DNA from: Clostridia bacterium
Lineage (GTDB): Bacteria; Bacillota; Clostridia; Acetivibrionales; DSM-27016
Direction of reading: 5' to 3'
DNA length: 64,000 nucleotides
Assembly (NCBI GenBank): GCA_026414765.1
Contig: JAOAIJ010000042.1
Coordinates: forward strand, 124,001 to 188,000
The position numbers and the translations under genes were made by a program. Below the pieces are notes generated by a model. That model saw only the letters and a list, made by a program, of their open reading frames with translations, ran no database searches and was not told where the DNA came from. This document shows positions 1 to 9,009 of this stretch, in pieces (position 1 is the first letter of the stretch; each line of letters opens with the position of its first letter).

Positions 1-816
1 CATTTCGCCGATATAGTTGATCGAGCGGTGGCACTGCACTACATTAAGATCTGCCATATGAGCATTTTTCAATTGCTCTACAGTACCATTCCCGGTCATC
101 ATAGATACAATATTGTAGCCGATTTTCTTTAAAATCCTTTCAAGCTCCCAGCCGTCTCCGCCTATATTGTATTCCCCCAGGACATTTATGGAGAATTTAC
201 CTGCCACAGCATCTCCTGTGCCGATAATATGCCTGATAAGCCCATTATTCGCAATATGATGTCCTCCTGACTGGCTTACACCTTTGTATCCCTCACAGCT
301 GAATGCCAGTACTTTGATTCCGTATTCCTTTTGTGCCCATGCAGCAACCGCATTTATATCATCTCCAATCAGACCGACAGGACATGTGGAGCATATCATT
401 ACAGTCTTGGGTTTGAAAATTTCTACCGCTTCTGTTATAGCCTTTCTAAGCTTTTTTTCGCCCCCGAAAACTATATCGCCTTCCTGTAAATCTGTTGAAA
501 AGCAGTAGTTAAGAAGATTCATTCCGCCGTCTTCAGATCTCCCTTTGTTCCTTCTTGTACCCCACGTATAATATCCACAACCTATAGGACCGTGTGTCAA
601 AATTACTGCATCCCTCAGAGGTCCAAGTACAACACCCTTGCATCCAGCATAGCAGCAGCCTCTGTTGGTTATGATTCCGGGAATAGTCCTTGTATTGGCA
701 GTTATGGTTTGCTGCTCCTGTTCCACCCCACTGTTCTTTACCAGAATGTGTTCCTTCCTGTTTTTGAAAACACCCGCAGGGTAATTCTCAATAATTCTTC
801 CCAATTTTCCTCTCAT
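1..816 (-). CDS. nifD: Nitrogenase molybdenum-iron protein alpha chain NifD (3' end cut by window)
   Basis: Alpha subunit of dinitrogenase, which with NifK carries the P-cluster and FeMo cofactor and reduces N2 to ammonia in the cytoplasm. The first 272 residues are in the window. The ATG at 816-814 follows a GGAGGG ribosome-binding site at a good distance. Seen: cysteines in GCCYAGCKG (about residues 53-61) and GPIGCGYY (about 76-83), which match the P-cluster ligand regions; a CSTCPVGLIGDD motif; and SQSGGHHIAN, matching the family's substrate-pocket histidine region. It lies 17 bp after nifI2 and is the fourth gene of the leftward nif unit. VnfD or AnfD are alternatives, but the nifH-nifI1-nifI2 context favours the Mo enzyme. 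The cofactor Cys and His near the C-terminus are outside the window, so the type is not proven. Confidence 0.95.
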   Translation of the reverse strand, partial: MRGKLGRIIENYPAGVFKNRKEHILVKNSGVEQEQQTITANTRTIPGIITNRGCCYAGCKGVVLGPLRDAVILTHGPIGCGYYTWGTRRNKGRSEDGGMNLLNYCFSTDLQEGDIVFGGEKKLRKAITEAVEIFKPKTVMICSTCPVGLIGDDINAVAAWAQKEYGIKVLAFSCEGYKGVSQSGGHHIANNGLIRHIIGTGDAVAGKFSINVLGEYNIGGDGWELERILKKIGYNIVSMMTGNGTVEQLKNAHMADLNVVQCHRSINYIGEM

Positions 817-833
817 TGTGATTCCCTCCGTTT

Positions 834-1217
834 TCAGACTGCATCTTCTCCCATTTCACCTGTTCTGATTCTTACTGTTTCAGAAACCGGCATTACAAAT
901 ATCTTCCCATCGCCAGGATTTCCTTTGCTGTTCACTCTGATTATGGTATCAACCGCTTTTTTTACTTCATCATCCTTTACTACAAGCGAAAGAAGCCTTT
1001 TAGGTATTAATCTGTGCTCTTCAGTGATAGTCTCTGCAACTACCGGCGGCGCACTTTGCATTCCCGTTATCATGTTCTGAATCAGAGAAAAATCTACTTT
1101 CTTTCGGCCCCGCCCTATCACCTTACGACAGTTTAGTGCCGGAAACCCATCTGCCAGAAGGGCTTGCTTAGTCTGGTTAATCATATTCATTCTAATAACA
1201 GCCATAACTTCTTTCAT
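834..1217 (-). CDS. nifI2: PII-family nitrogenase regulator NifI2
   Basis: A 127-residue PII-like protein of the NifI2 (GlnB2) group. In methanogens and clostridia NifI1 and NifI2 form a complex that binds dinitrogenase and switches it off when ammonia is available, with 2-oxoglutarate and ATP relieving inhibition. Seen: the PII fold order, with an N-terminal strand (MKEVMAVIRMN), a variable T-loop zone around residues 30-75, and the C-terminal GDGKIFVMPV nucleotide-binding stretch. It is longer than NifI1 in the T-loop, as is usual for NifI2. The ATG follows a strong AAAGGGGGAG site. It sits between nifI1 (15 bp gap) and nifD (17 bp gap), so it is co-transcribed with both. Confidence 0.93.
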   Translation of the reverse strand: MKEVMAVIRMNMINQTKQALLADGFPALNCRKVIGRGRKKVDFSLIQNMITGMQSAPPVVAETITEEHRLIPKRLLSLVVKDDEVKKAVDTIIRVNSKGNPGDGKIFVMPVSETVRIRTGEMGEDAV

Positions 1218-1232
1218 AACAGCTCCCCCTTT

Positions 1233-1559
1233 CTAAAGTTGGTTTACACCGGAGCTTATCGTATAAGCTTCCTCCACAGGACTGACAAATATTTTCCCAT
1301 CACCGAATGCACCCTTTTCGCCTGTTTTTGCATTTTTCATAATTATTTTTATTACATCATCCTTATCTTCGTCTTTTACAACCATCATCAGCATTTCTTT
1401 TGGAATCTCATCATAAAATACATCTCCAACTTTTACTCCTCTTTGTTTGCCACGACCCATAACATCCATCTTCGTCACAGCTGGAAAACCCGCATCACAT
1501 AATTCTGACAATACTGCTCCAACTTTTTCGGGCCTGATAATTGCTCTTATCATCAACAT
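1233..1559 (-). CDS. nifI1: PII-family nitrogenase regulator NifI1
   Basis: A 108-residue PII-like protein of the NifI1 (GlnB1) group, partner of NifI2 in post-translational control of dinitrogenase. Seen: the N-terminal strand MLMIRAIIRPEK, the GRGKQRGVKVGD segment at the T-loop, and the C-terminal FGDGKIFVSPVEEAY motif for nucleotide binding. The start at 1559 follows GGAGGAG eight bases upstream. It lies 43 bp after nifH and 15 bp before nifI2. There is no uridylylation-type tyrosine loop like that of enteric GlnB, consistent with NifI acting by ligand binding alone. Confidence 0.93.
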   Translation of the reverse strand: MLMIRAIIRPEKVGAVLSELCDAGFPAVTKMDVMGRGKQRGVKVGDVFYDEIPKEMLMMVVKDEDKDDVIKIIMKNAKTGEKGAFGDGKIFVSPVEEAYTISSGVNQL

Positions 1560-1602
1560 AGGAATCTCCTCCTTGTATTTATTAATTCTTCAGCCTGTCT
1601 TG

Positions 1603-2448
<846 letters not shown>

Positions 2449-2454
2449 TTATAG

Positions 2455-2502
2455 TTTAAAAAACAAAAAGGCACCAAAATCAATAATTGATTCTGGCGCC
2501 TT
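2455..2502 (-). terminator. Intrinsic terminator in the nifH leader (attenuator)
   Basis: Read leftwards, 2502 to 2468 forms a long hairpin whose arms AAGGCGCCAGAATCAA and TTGATTTTGGTGCCTT pair with G-T wobbles over a 3-base loop. A T-rich run follows (2469-2455). It lies between the nifH promoter and the nifH start, so it would stop transcription before nifH unless opposed. This is the usual layout of a regulated attenuator. Confidence 0.8.
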
Positions 2503-2541
2503 GGCCTTTTGATATAAAAATCTTTCAGTGGATTCTATATC
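2495..2541 (-). promoter_or_regulatory. Candidate ANTAR-responsive antiterminator hairpins in the nifH leader
   Basis: Read leftwards, 2541-2511 folds into a hairpin with about 11 base pairs (GATATAGAATC against GATTTTTATATC, one bulged T). It closes through a C-A mismatch on the six-base loop ACTGAA, which has A at position 1 and G at position 4, the known ANTAR loop signature. A second short hairpin, GGC-CAAGGC-GCC (2506-2495), has a six-base loop with G at position 4 but C at position 1, and overlaps the 5' arm of the terminator. This is the dual-hexaloop arrangement used by EutV/NasR/AmiR-type proteins. The second hairpin is short and off consensus, so the call is tentative. Confidence 0.5.
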
Positions 2542-2563
2542 GGATATTAAATTTATTAACCTT

Positions 2564-2592
2564 ATTATAACTGATGTTCCTAATAATGTCAA
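2564..2592 (-). promoter_or_regulatory. Consensus sigma-A promoter of the nifH operon
   Basis: TTGACA (2592-2587), a 17-base spacer, then TATAAT (2569-2564), reading leftwards. Both hexamers match consensus. A promoter this strong for nif genes suggests that control lies after initiation, at the leader terminator. Confidence 0.85.
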
Positions 2593-2628
2593 CCCTATTT
2601 TGCAATTTTATTACTAAAATCCTGCATT

Positions 2629-3201
2629 TTAATTTCTGGCAAGTATAATTGCTTCTGCAATTTCCTTCATTGCAATCCTGTTATCTCTGCTTTTTTTCTT
2701 AATAGCTTCATATGCTTCAGATTCGGTATACCCTTCTTTTTCAACCAAAATCCATTTTGCCTTTTCAACAACTTTTCTGCTAACAATCGTATCATTAAGC
2801 TTTTTTACCTTTTGCTCATATTCCATAACCCTCTTGTAATTCATAAGTGTCAAATCAGCAATCTGAATTACTGCTTCATCAAATACAGGTTTGGTCAAAT
2901 ATGTTATTATTCTGGAGTTCCTTAAAAAATTAAGAATCTCATCATTCCGTGTCTCAAAGACAAGGACACATGCAGTAAGCAGTTCTTCATCCAGTACTTC
3001 AAGAGTATTCCTGATTTCCGTAAACTTATTGGTAATTTCAATAACGACAAATTCTGGATAACAGCTCCTTACATGCTTTAAAATATTATGAGTATCATTG
3101 GAATATCCCAAAAATATATGTCCATTTGAAACAAGGGAATTTTTGATCACTGAAAGAGTCTTCTTATCATTCCCAAATAAAATGAATTTTGCATAATCCA
3201 C
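2629..3201 (-). CDS. ANTAR-domain RNA-binding antiterminator with degenerate receiver domain
   Basis: A 190-residue protein with an N-terminal receiver-like domain (about 1-115), a short coiled linker (about 120-140), and a C-terminal ANTAR domain (about 135-188) with the typical A-K-x-I-L-x-x-x-x-G-x-x-E-x-x-A-Y pattern. ANTAR proteins bind paired hexaloop RNA hairpins and block intrinsic terminators. The receiver has lost its chemistry: the phospho-acceptor Asp position is Glu55 (VVIEI), the N-terminal acidic pair is absent (FILFGND), and only the Lys of LTKP remains. Ordinary phosphorelay control is therefore unlikely. The start is GTG at 3201-3199 behind GGAGGG. It lies 56 bp after the NifB-like gene and directly before the nifH leader, which makes that leader its obvious target. 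The ligand or partner is unknown. Confidence 0.88.
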   Translation of the reverse strand: MDYAKFILFGNDKKTLSVIKNSLVSNGHIFLGYSNDTHNILKHVRSCYPEFVVIEITNKFTEIRNTLEVLDEELLTACVLVFETRNDEILNFLRNSRIITYLTKPVFDEAVIQIADLTLMNYKRVMEYEQKVKKLNDTIVSRKVVEKAKWILVEKEGYTESEAYEAIKKKSRDNRIAMKEIAEAIILARN

Positions 3202-3257
3202 CTTTATCCCTCCAGTAGCTCCCTCATTGATAAGATTTTGTAAACATTGTACAGACT

Positions 3258-4046
3258 TTAATTCGTAAAAGTTTTTATTTCAACTATACTTACTTTCTTT
3301 GAAAAAAGCTCGCAAAGCATAGTCATTTCAGTCAAACTCGGCGTATGAACAGCTTTAAGTTTTCCATTCGGCAGCGCAGGTATGAGTCTCATGGATTTTA
3401 CTCCAAGCTCTCTGCACAATTCACTGATATTGAAAATATCATCTCTGTTAATATCCGGGAAAAAGATAGTGTTTATCTTAACTTCTATCCCATTCTTTAT
3501 ACAAAGCTTTATTCCCTCAATCTGACTTTCCCTCAAAGTGTCTGCTATCTTAGCCTTATCGTTTATAATCCTTTCATCCTTTATTAATCTTGAATATAGT
3601 TTATAGCTCGATTCCGGATATATGGAGTTTAGGGATACTTCCACCATTCCAACATTTAAACGCAGTAAATCATCTATCCTTTCCTTCAGCAGCAGTCCGT
3701 TTGTGCTTATGCTGAATATATGATTAGGCAAATGTACATTAAGCCTTTTTAAGACTTCAAAGGTTTGTTTATTAAATAATGGTTCACCAGGGCCTGAAAT
3801 CTTAATAACCTTTATACTCTTGTTTTTATTTGCACATGAAACCGCCCAGTTAACCGCTTGCCGCGGAGTCATTACCCGGCTTAACACTGACGGATTATTT
3901 GCATTACAAATACAATCACTATCTCTAGAACAGAAGTTACACATCATATTGCACGCAGGAGCAACGGGAAGTGCCAGTTCTTCAAACCATGCAGTTATCA
4001 ACCTGCTTTTAGCGGATATTTTTTCCTTTGCTATGCTTCCAATCAT
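3258..4046 (-). CDS. NifB-like radical SAM protein (short form)
   Basis: A 262-residue radical SAM protein resembling the N-terminal core of NifB, which makes the 8Fe-9S-C precursor (NifB-co) of FeMo cofactor. Seen: the PVAPACNMMCNFC motif (about 28-40) with the CxxxCxxC cluster ligands, a following SDCIC region, GPGEPL (about 88-93, SAM binding), STNGLLL and VSLNS segments. Odd points: it lacks about 30-40 residues at the N-terminus compared with usual NifB, ends without the Cys-rich CRADA-type motif of the NifB core, and has no NifX-like domain. It may be a divergent or accessory NifB. The ATG follows AAAGGGGAG. It is the first gene of a unit with the ANTAR gene and has its own attenuated leader. 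Confidence 0.75.
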   Translation of the reverse strand: MIGSIAKEKISAKSRLITAWFEELALPVAPACNMMCNFCSRDSDCICNANNPSVLSRVMTPRQAVNWAVSCANKNKSIKVIKISGPGEPLFNKQTFEVLKRLNVHLPNHIFSISTNGLLLKERIDDLLRLNVGMVEVSLNSIYPESSYKLYSRLIKDERIINDKAKIADTLRESQIEGIKLCIKNGIEVKINTIFFPDINRDDIFNISELCRELGVKSMRLIPALPNGKLKAVHTPSLTEMTMLCELFSKKVSIVEIKTFTN

Positions 4047-4094
4047 AAAACCACTCCCCTTTCAAAATTAAAGCAATAACCGGAATAAAACTAC

Positions 4095-4138
4095 AAAAAA
4101 AGCTCTCCCATAACAGCATTATCTGTTTCAGGAAAGCT
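4095..4138 (-). terminator. Intrinsic terminator in the leader of the NifB-like/ANTAR operon
   Basis: Read leftwards, 4138-4101 forms a 16-pair stem (AGCTTTCCTGAAACAG against CTGTTATGGGAGAGCT, with one A-A mismatch and wobbles) closing on a six-base loop ATAATG. A T run follows (4100-4095). It lies about 50 bases before the ATG at 4046, so it would attenuate the gene. Confidence 0.8.
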
Positions 4139-4175
4139 TCCACGCTAATCGTCATAGGTTACATCAAGGTAACCT
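4135..4175 (-). promoter_or_regulatory. Candidate paired hexaloop hairpins (ANTAR target) before the NifB-like gene
   Basis: Read leftwards, 4175-4156 is a perfect 7-pair hairpin AGGTTAC-CTTGAT-GTAACCT with a six-base loop. Next, 4146-4135 is AGC-GTGGAA-GCT, whose 3' arm is also the start of the terminator stem. Both loops have G at position 4; position 1 is C or G rather than the A of the ANTAR consensus. The geometry (hexaloop, spacer, second hexaloop overlapping a terminator) copies that of the nifH leader. As DNA, the 20-bp palindrome could instead be a repressor site. Confidence 0.45.
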
Positions 4176-4195
4176 AGATTATTAATATAGTAAAA

Positions 4196-4224
4196 ATAAT
4201 AGCATAAATAAAATATATTTGCAA
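4196..4224 (-). promoter_or_regulatory. Sigma-A promoter of the NifB-like/ANTAR operon
   Basis: TTGCAA (4224-4219), 17-base spacer, TATTAT (4201-4196), reading leftwards, upstream of the hairpins and terminator. Between this and 4468 the AT-rich DNA holds no gene that I can see; it must also contain the rightward promoter for the next gene, where a TATAAT stands at 4447-4452 with a poor -35. Confidence 0.65.
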
Positions 4225-4477
4225 GTTTATTGTATCAAAATTTCATAATTAATTTTATGGTACAGAATCCTCCCTTTACATAATAGATAATACAGTAAAC
4301 TCACCGTAAACATTGAAAGTAAATTAGAGTACTCCTGCATTTCTGTAGAAATTAATCATTTATCCAGCTTCACCCGGGTAATATACCTGCTTAACGCTAT
4401 TTCTTATTATTGCCCCATTCATAGGTCAAGCTGTTTCTACATATACTATAATATTCTTTTATAGGGGTGTGGCTGTT

Positions 4478-5020
4478 GTGAATAGTTCCAGATCTTTATC
4501 CCCCGATAAAGCAGCACAAAACTGGATACTCTTAGGTATACCTGTCCTCAGTATCGCAGGCTGTCTTATGCACTTTGTATACGAATGGTCAGGTAATCTG
4601 ACAGCAGTAGGCATCTTTTCCCCAGTAAACGAAAGTGTATGGGAGCATTTGAAATTGACATTTTGGCCTATGCTCATCTGGTGGATTTCAGGATATTACC
4701 TGCTAAATAAAAGAGGAAAAATATCAGCAGCCCAGTGGTTTTCTTCCTGTACTGCAGCAGAGTTAGTATGTCCTATGGTTATAGTATCCTTCTTCTATTC
4801 ATATACGGGCGCTTTGGGTATCGAATCACTCATACTTGATATCTTTTCATTATTCCTTGGCATAATTGCAGCCCAGAGCTTTTCACTTCACTTATATAAA
4901 AATGCAGAATTCGGCAATTATTGCTTGTATATTTCTATTACTACACTTGCTTTACTTGCAGCCGCCTTCACGATTTTTACCTTTACCCCCCCGCAGCTCC
5001 CTCTGTTTATGGATTCGTAA
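4478..5020 (+). CDS. DUF6512-like integral membrane protein
   Basis: A hydrophobic protein of 180 residues with about five membrane segments. It contains a conserved-looking stretch GIFSPVNESVWEHLKLTFWP followed by a membrane helix, which I recall as characteristic of the DUF6512 family of clostridial membrane proteins of unknown function. Two GTG starts are possible. The one at 4469 leaves no room for a ribosome-binding site, whereas AGGGG (4463-4467) is well spaced for the GTG at 4478, so 4478 is used. It stands alone, reading rightwards between leftward nif and PKS transcripts. It shows no link to nitrogen fixation or to the polyketide. Confidence 0.7.
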   Translation: MNSSRSLSPDKAAQNWILLGIPVLSIAGCLMHFVYEWSGNLTAVGIFSPVNESVWEHLKLTFWPMLIWWISGYYLLNKRGKISAAQWFSSCTAAELVCPMVIVSFFYSYTGALGIESLILDIFSLFLGIIAAQSFSLHLYKNAEFGNYCLYISITTLALLAAAFTIFTFTPPQLPLFMDS

Positions 5021-5108
5021 AAAGGCGGTTATGCTAATGGAACATATCACCTGTATATATTGAAACACCCTTTTATTTTAAACCACAGAAACTAGGTTCA
5101 TATCCATC

Positions 5109-6326
5109 TTATTCAGAAATTGGCTTCCCCGCCTCAATCAACGCCTTATTACCTATGAGGAAAAATCCCTGGATAAACATCAGTATACCTGTTCCCATCA
5201 ACAGCCATTCAATCACGATTACATCGGACAGAGGACCAAACACAAGCATTCCCAGCGGCATCATAGAACTTGATATCATACCTAAAACACCAAATACCCT
5301 GCCTAGAAAGTCTTTTTCTACCTTCTGCTGTAATAAAACCGTTGCAGGTGTATTGAACATCGGCATGGTAACTCCAACCAAGCCCATGAAAATCAAATAC
5401 AACCAAAAAACCGGAATAAGACCAAACGCGAAAGTACATCCACCTATAAAGAGACTTGCAAGAGTCATCGTATGAATTTTGTTCTTGAATCCACCCCAGG
5501 AAGCCATTGTGATACCTCCCGCCATCATACCTATTGAAAAAGCGATTTCAATAGCAGTCAGGCGCCAGACATCGTCACCAAAGTTCCGTGTAACCTGCAA
5601 CGGGGTCAAAAACGCAACAGGCGCTGCAAGGAAAAAGAAAAAGGCGCAAAATATAAAGAATTTTTTGACATAGTCATGGTTTTTTATGTAGACAAACCCT
5701 TCCCGCATATCGGCAAAATAGCTTAGGGTTTGTTTTTCCAGGGCCTTTGCATGAGCCGGCACCTTTAAGAATAAAAATAACGTTACAACTGCTACAGCTG
5801 CTGTGATAACATCTATAAAGAATATGATTTCAATAGTAGCAAGGGTAAGCAGTGCACCGCTGAGCATCGGAGCCAGAAGCATAACCATGGATTGGATAGT
5901 GCTGCTTGTCGCATTCACCTGTGTAAGTTTATCTTCCGGCACGAGCTGGGGAATGAAAGCTCCGACCGCAGGTGTTTGAATCCCTGTACCAAAAGCTCTT
6001 ATAGTAGAAATCACAAAAAGCAGCCATACCTCTCCGTATCCCATCAAGAACAGCACGGCCAAAACAAGCGTTGCTATGGCAATCATACAATCTGCCAAAA
6101 TAATAAGCATCTTGCGATTGTAGCGGTCCGCCCATACTCCTGCAAAGGGCGAAAGGAAGAAAGTCGGCAGAAAACCGCAAATAATTGCTATGGTCATCAT
6201 TACACCTGACTGTGTTTTCAATGTAATATACCATGTAATCGCGTACTGAACCAGCATAGATCCAAAAAGAGATATGGTCTGACTGGTTAAGAAAAGAATT
6301 ATGTTATGTTTCCAACTCTTATTCAT
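5109..6326 (-). CDS. MFS drug/macrolide-type efflux transporter
   Basis: A 405-residue transporter of the major facilitator superfamily, MFS_3/MefA-like group, with about 12 membrane helices. Seen: the motif-A loop GVWADRYNRK between helices 2 and 3 and repeated glycine-rich helices. Such proteins export antibiotics by proton antiport. It is the gene after the acyltransferase-reductase on the same strand and the natural candidate for export of, or resistance to, the polyketide-peptide. A gap of about 290 bp with a strong hairpin separates it from the biosynthetic genes, so it may have its own promoter, though no convincing -35/-10 pair was found. The start at 6326 follows ATAGGAG. It converges with the DUF6512-like gene. 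Confidence 0.85.
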   Translation of the reverse strand: MNKSWKHNIILFLTSQTISLFGSMLVQYAITWYITLKTQSGVMMTIAIICGFLPTFFLSPFAGVWADRYNRKMLIILADCMIAIATLVLAVLFLMGYGEVWLLFVISTIRAFGTGIQTPAVGAFIPQLVPEDKLTQVNATSSTIQSMVMLLAPMLSGALLTLATIEIIFFIDVITAAVAVVTLFLFLKVPAHAKALEKQTLSYFADMREGFVYIKNHDYVKKFFIFCAFFFFLAAPVAFLTPLQVTRNFGDDVWRLTAIEIAFSIGMMAGGITMASWGGFKNKIHTMTLASLFIGGCTFAFGLIPVFWLYLIFMGLVGVTMPMFNTPATVLLQQKVEKDFLGRVFGVLGMISSSMMPLGMLVFGPLSDVIVIEWLLMGTGILMFIQGFFLIGNKALIEAGKPISE

Positions 6327-6550
6327 ACTTATAATATACTCCTATTCCATATTTCTATAACAGTTTGCTGTGCTCGCCTTAACGATAACGCAATAACAGT
6401 GTTTTCCTGCTAACACAGTACTATTTATTTTAGAGTATTATCGCAGCTTAATATTACAGATTAGTATCTTATCCTTTTATACACACATAATTCTAACTTA
6501 TTCCAAGCTGTTTGTCTGTACAAATTTATAGAATTTCCATATTTGATGTT

Positions 6551-6588
6551 GTGCCCTGCTTCCAGAAATAATTTCTTTTGCAGGGCAC
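6551..6588. terminator. Strong hairpin between the AT-reductase and MFS genes
   Basis: A perfect 9-bp stem, GTGCCCTGC (6551-6559) and GCAGGGCAC (6580-6588), encloses an inner AGAAAT/ATTTCT stem. On the leftward transcript it comes just after the AT-reductase stop but has no T run after it. On the rightward strand a T-rich stretch follows. It may be a weak terminator or an mRNA-processing hairpin at the end of the PKS message. The remaining intergenic DNA (6327-6550) shows nothing else clear. Confidence 0.5.
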
Positions 6589-6618
6589 TGTTTATTCTTT
6601 ATTCAGAAATATAGTAAT

Positions 6619-8952
6619 TCATGCTAAAGCTTTAAAACGTTCATTCAGATATTTTGCCGCCTCAGTCATCAGCATCTTTCCTATTTCATCTACATGCCTA
6701 TTCTTCCAACTTTCAAGGTTTGTACCCTTTACCCATTGATTAAACGCACCGAGAGAAGGCCCGCAGTGTATCTGATAATCAATTCTGCTGCTTTGGTCAC
6801 CATTTAATGCAAGCAGATTTGTATAGGCAAAATACCATCTAAATATCATAGCCATCTTATGCTTGGGGTTTCTTTCCGCCTTCTCGATTTCCTCAGCAGA
6901 ATAGCGGGCCTTAACCTTTTCATACACTTCATCAATACTTCTTTTAAAATACCTTTCTTCCAGTTCTTTTTTTGTTTTACTGTCAATTTCGTCCAAAGAA
7001 TTGTATTGACGGTACAGGTCATATAATCTATTTGCTCTTGCCGGAAAAAACACCCCTCTTTTCAACACCTGTACTTTAGCACCTATTTCAAACATATCTC
7101 CTGCAGGTGCATAATCAGTATCCTGTATGTTTACTTCCTGCAGTAAATCCTTAACTTCATTGCTGGTGCCCGATTCAAAAGTACACTGGTTTACCGAGCC
7201 TGTCATAATAAAATCCGCCCCCAATACAAATGCCGCCGCCGCAGCTTCAGGAGTACCAATACCACCTGCAGCTCCAACCCTGATATTTTTGTTGTAGCAG
7301 TATTTACTCATCATATTGTTTCTTAATTTTATGATAACCGGCACTAATGCATAAGCCACCCCATGATCGGTATGTCCGCCCGAATCTGCTTCAGCACACA
7401 GATCATCGGCCATTGGAATTAACCTTGCCAAGTCGGCCTCATCTTTAGTTATTTTGTTTTCCAGAAGCAGTTTATTCACAATCCGCTCCGGAGCAGGACT
7501 TAAAAAGGCTTCTGCAACCTCTGGCCTGGATATCTTTGCAATTATTCTGTTTTTAGCTTCCGCTCTACCCGCCTTATCCTTTGTCAAACCTTTTAGCCTG
7601 TATTTTACCAGAGCGGGTGTTATGCTCATAAACCCAGCGGCTTCAACTCTCCGTACTCCATGCTTCAAAAACATATCTACCAGACGTTCTTCTCTGTCCA
7701 GCCTGTTAGGATTGTGAAGAAGATTCATTCCATAAGCTTCGCCATTTTTTAGTTCACTCTGAATATATTTTATTGCTTCTTCTATTTCAGCACTATCAAG
7801 TCCGCCAGTTCCGAAGAAACCCATCATTCCAGCCTTTCCTACACTCACTATCATTTCCTTTGAAGCAATTCCTTTATACATCGCCCCTGTCAGATATGCA
7901 TATCTGATGCCATAATCACTCTTAAATTCACTGCTTCCAAGGGATTCCGGAGTAATATGGCAGCACGATCCAGCAGCTTTGTTTTCTTTGCTTGCCGAAA
8001 CCTCCCTGCCTACAGCTGATACCTCCTCATAAACGCACCCAACAGGTTTTTCAATCACTTCCTCCTCCATATCCTCTTCAATCTCATCATCAGTAATAAG
8101 AGGCTGAGCTTCTCTTTGTATCGTTTTGACAAGGCCGGTAAGAATATTCCCTGGCCCAACCTGAACTATTTCTTCCACATTCTTCCCCATGAGATACCTT
8201 ATACTCTCTGTCCATTTGACTGAGTTGGTTATCTGTATGGCTAGAGTACTTTTTAGATCTTTTTGTCTGTAAGGCCTTGCATATACATTTGAAATTACCG
8301 GAGTTTTCATTTTTAAAAATTCAAACTGCTCCATAAATTCTTCAAAACTCTTCCTTGCATCCTCCATATATCTTGAATGAAATGCCCCGCTTACTTTCAA
8401 CACAATATATCTCATGGCACCGGAAGCTTCAAATATGGATTGCGCCTGTTCAACTGACTTTTTAGGTCCTGACACTACTATTTGTGTCGGAGCATTGAAG
8501 TTTGCAATATCCAAATCAATTAATTTATTCTTATCGATGACTTCCCTAACCTTTTCTTCACTCAAGCCAATAACCGCAGCCATTCCCCCTTCGGTTGCCT
8601 GACTCATTAGTTCCCCTCTTTTTTTTACAAGCTTTATCCCCGTCTCAAAGTCAAAAACTCCGGAAGCTAAAAGGGCATTATATTCACCCAGGCTGTGCCC
8701 CGCCACATAATCCGGCTCCTTTCCCAACTGTTTTATTTTTTTTAGATAGGTCAGTGCATTTACTACATACAGTGCCGGTTGTGTAAAATTTGTCTGCCCT
8801 AACTGCTCCTCAGGATCTTCCATGCATAACTTTCTTATAGAATACCCCAGTATTTTATCCGCTTTCGCGGTCAGTTCACCGAATTCTTCAAACAGGTCGC
8901 CTCCCATACCTTTTACCTGAGAACCCTGTCCCGGAAAAACATATGCTATCAT
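6619..8952 (-). CDS. Trans-acting malonyl acyltransferase fused to PfaD-type enoyl reductase (AT-ER)
   Basis: A two-domain protein typical of trans-AT polyketide systems. Residues about 1-285 form an acyltransferase (FPGQGSQ near the N-terminus, active serine in GHSLGEY near residue 88, GAFHSRYM near 200, the malonyl type). It would load malonyl units onto every ACP, since no PKS protein here has its own AT. Residues about 330-777 form an FMN-dependent PfaD/nitronate-monooxygenase-like enoyl reductase ([28 protein letters not shown]) that could saturate chosen double bonds in trans. The start is ATG at 8952, behind AAAGGAAGGGG; a TTG-initiated form 36 bases upstream has no such site. It lies 57 bp after the NRPS gene and ends the biosynthetic operon. 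Confidence 0.93.
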   Translation of the reverse strand: MIAYVFPGQGSQVKGMGGDLFEEFGELTAKADKILGYSIRKLCMEDPEEQLGQTNFTQPALYVVNALTYLKKIKQLGKEPDYVAGHSLGEYNALLASGVFDFETGIKLVKKRGELMSQATEGGMAAVIGLSEEKVREVIDKNKLIDLDIANFNAPTQIVVSGPKKSVEQAQSIFEASGAMRYIVLKVSGAFHSRYMEDARKSFEEFMEQFEFLKMKTPVISNVYARPYRQKDLKSTLAIQITNSVKWTESIRYLMGKNVEEIVQVGPGNILTGLVKTIQREAQPLITDDEIEEDMEEEVIEKPVGCVYEEVSAVGREVSASKENKAAGSCCHITPESLGSSEFKSDYGIRYAYLTGAMYKGIASKEMIVSVGKAGMMGFFGTGGLDSAEIEEAIKYIQSELKNGEAYGMNLLHNPNRLDREERLVDMFLKHGVRRVEAAGFMSITPALVKYRLKGLTKDKAGRAEAKNRIIAKISRPEVAEAFLSPAPERIVNKLLLENKITKDEADLARLIPMADDLCAEADSGGHTDHGVAYALVPVIIKLRNNMMSKYCYNKNIRVGAAGGIGTPEAAAAAFVLGADFIMTGSVNQCTFESGTSNEVKDLLQEVNIQDTDYAPAGDMFEIGAKVQVLKRGVFFPARANRLYDLYRQYNSLDEIDSKTKKELEERYFKRSIDEVYEKVKARYSAEEIEKAERNPKHKMAMIFRWYFAYTNLLALNGDQSSRIDYQIHCGPSLGAFNQWVKGTNLESWKNRHVDEIGKMLMTEAAKYLNERFKALA

Positions 8953-9009
8953 GCTATACCCCTTCCTTTCTATATTAAGATTAGACAATATTTATAAACG
9001 CTTATTTTG

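Noticed and set aside
592-1080. Rightward frame over nifD and nifI2
   Set aside because: Overlaps the well-supported nitrogenase genes on the other strand and encodes no recognisable protein.
4156-4175. AGGTTAC/GTAACCT palindrome as a repressor operator
   Set aside because: Possible, but it lies downstream of the promoter next to a second hexaloop and a terminator, which fits an RNA hairpin better; kept only as an alternative.
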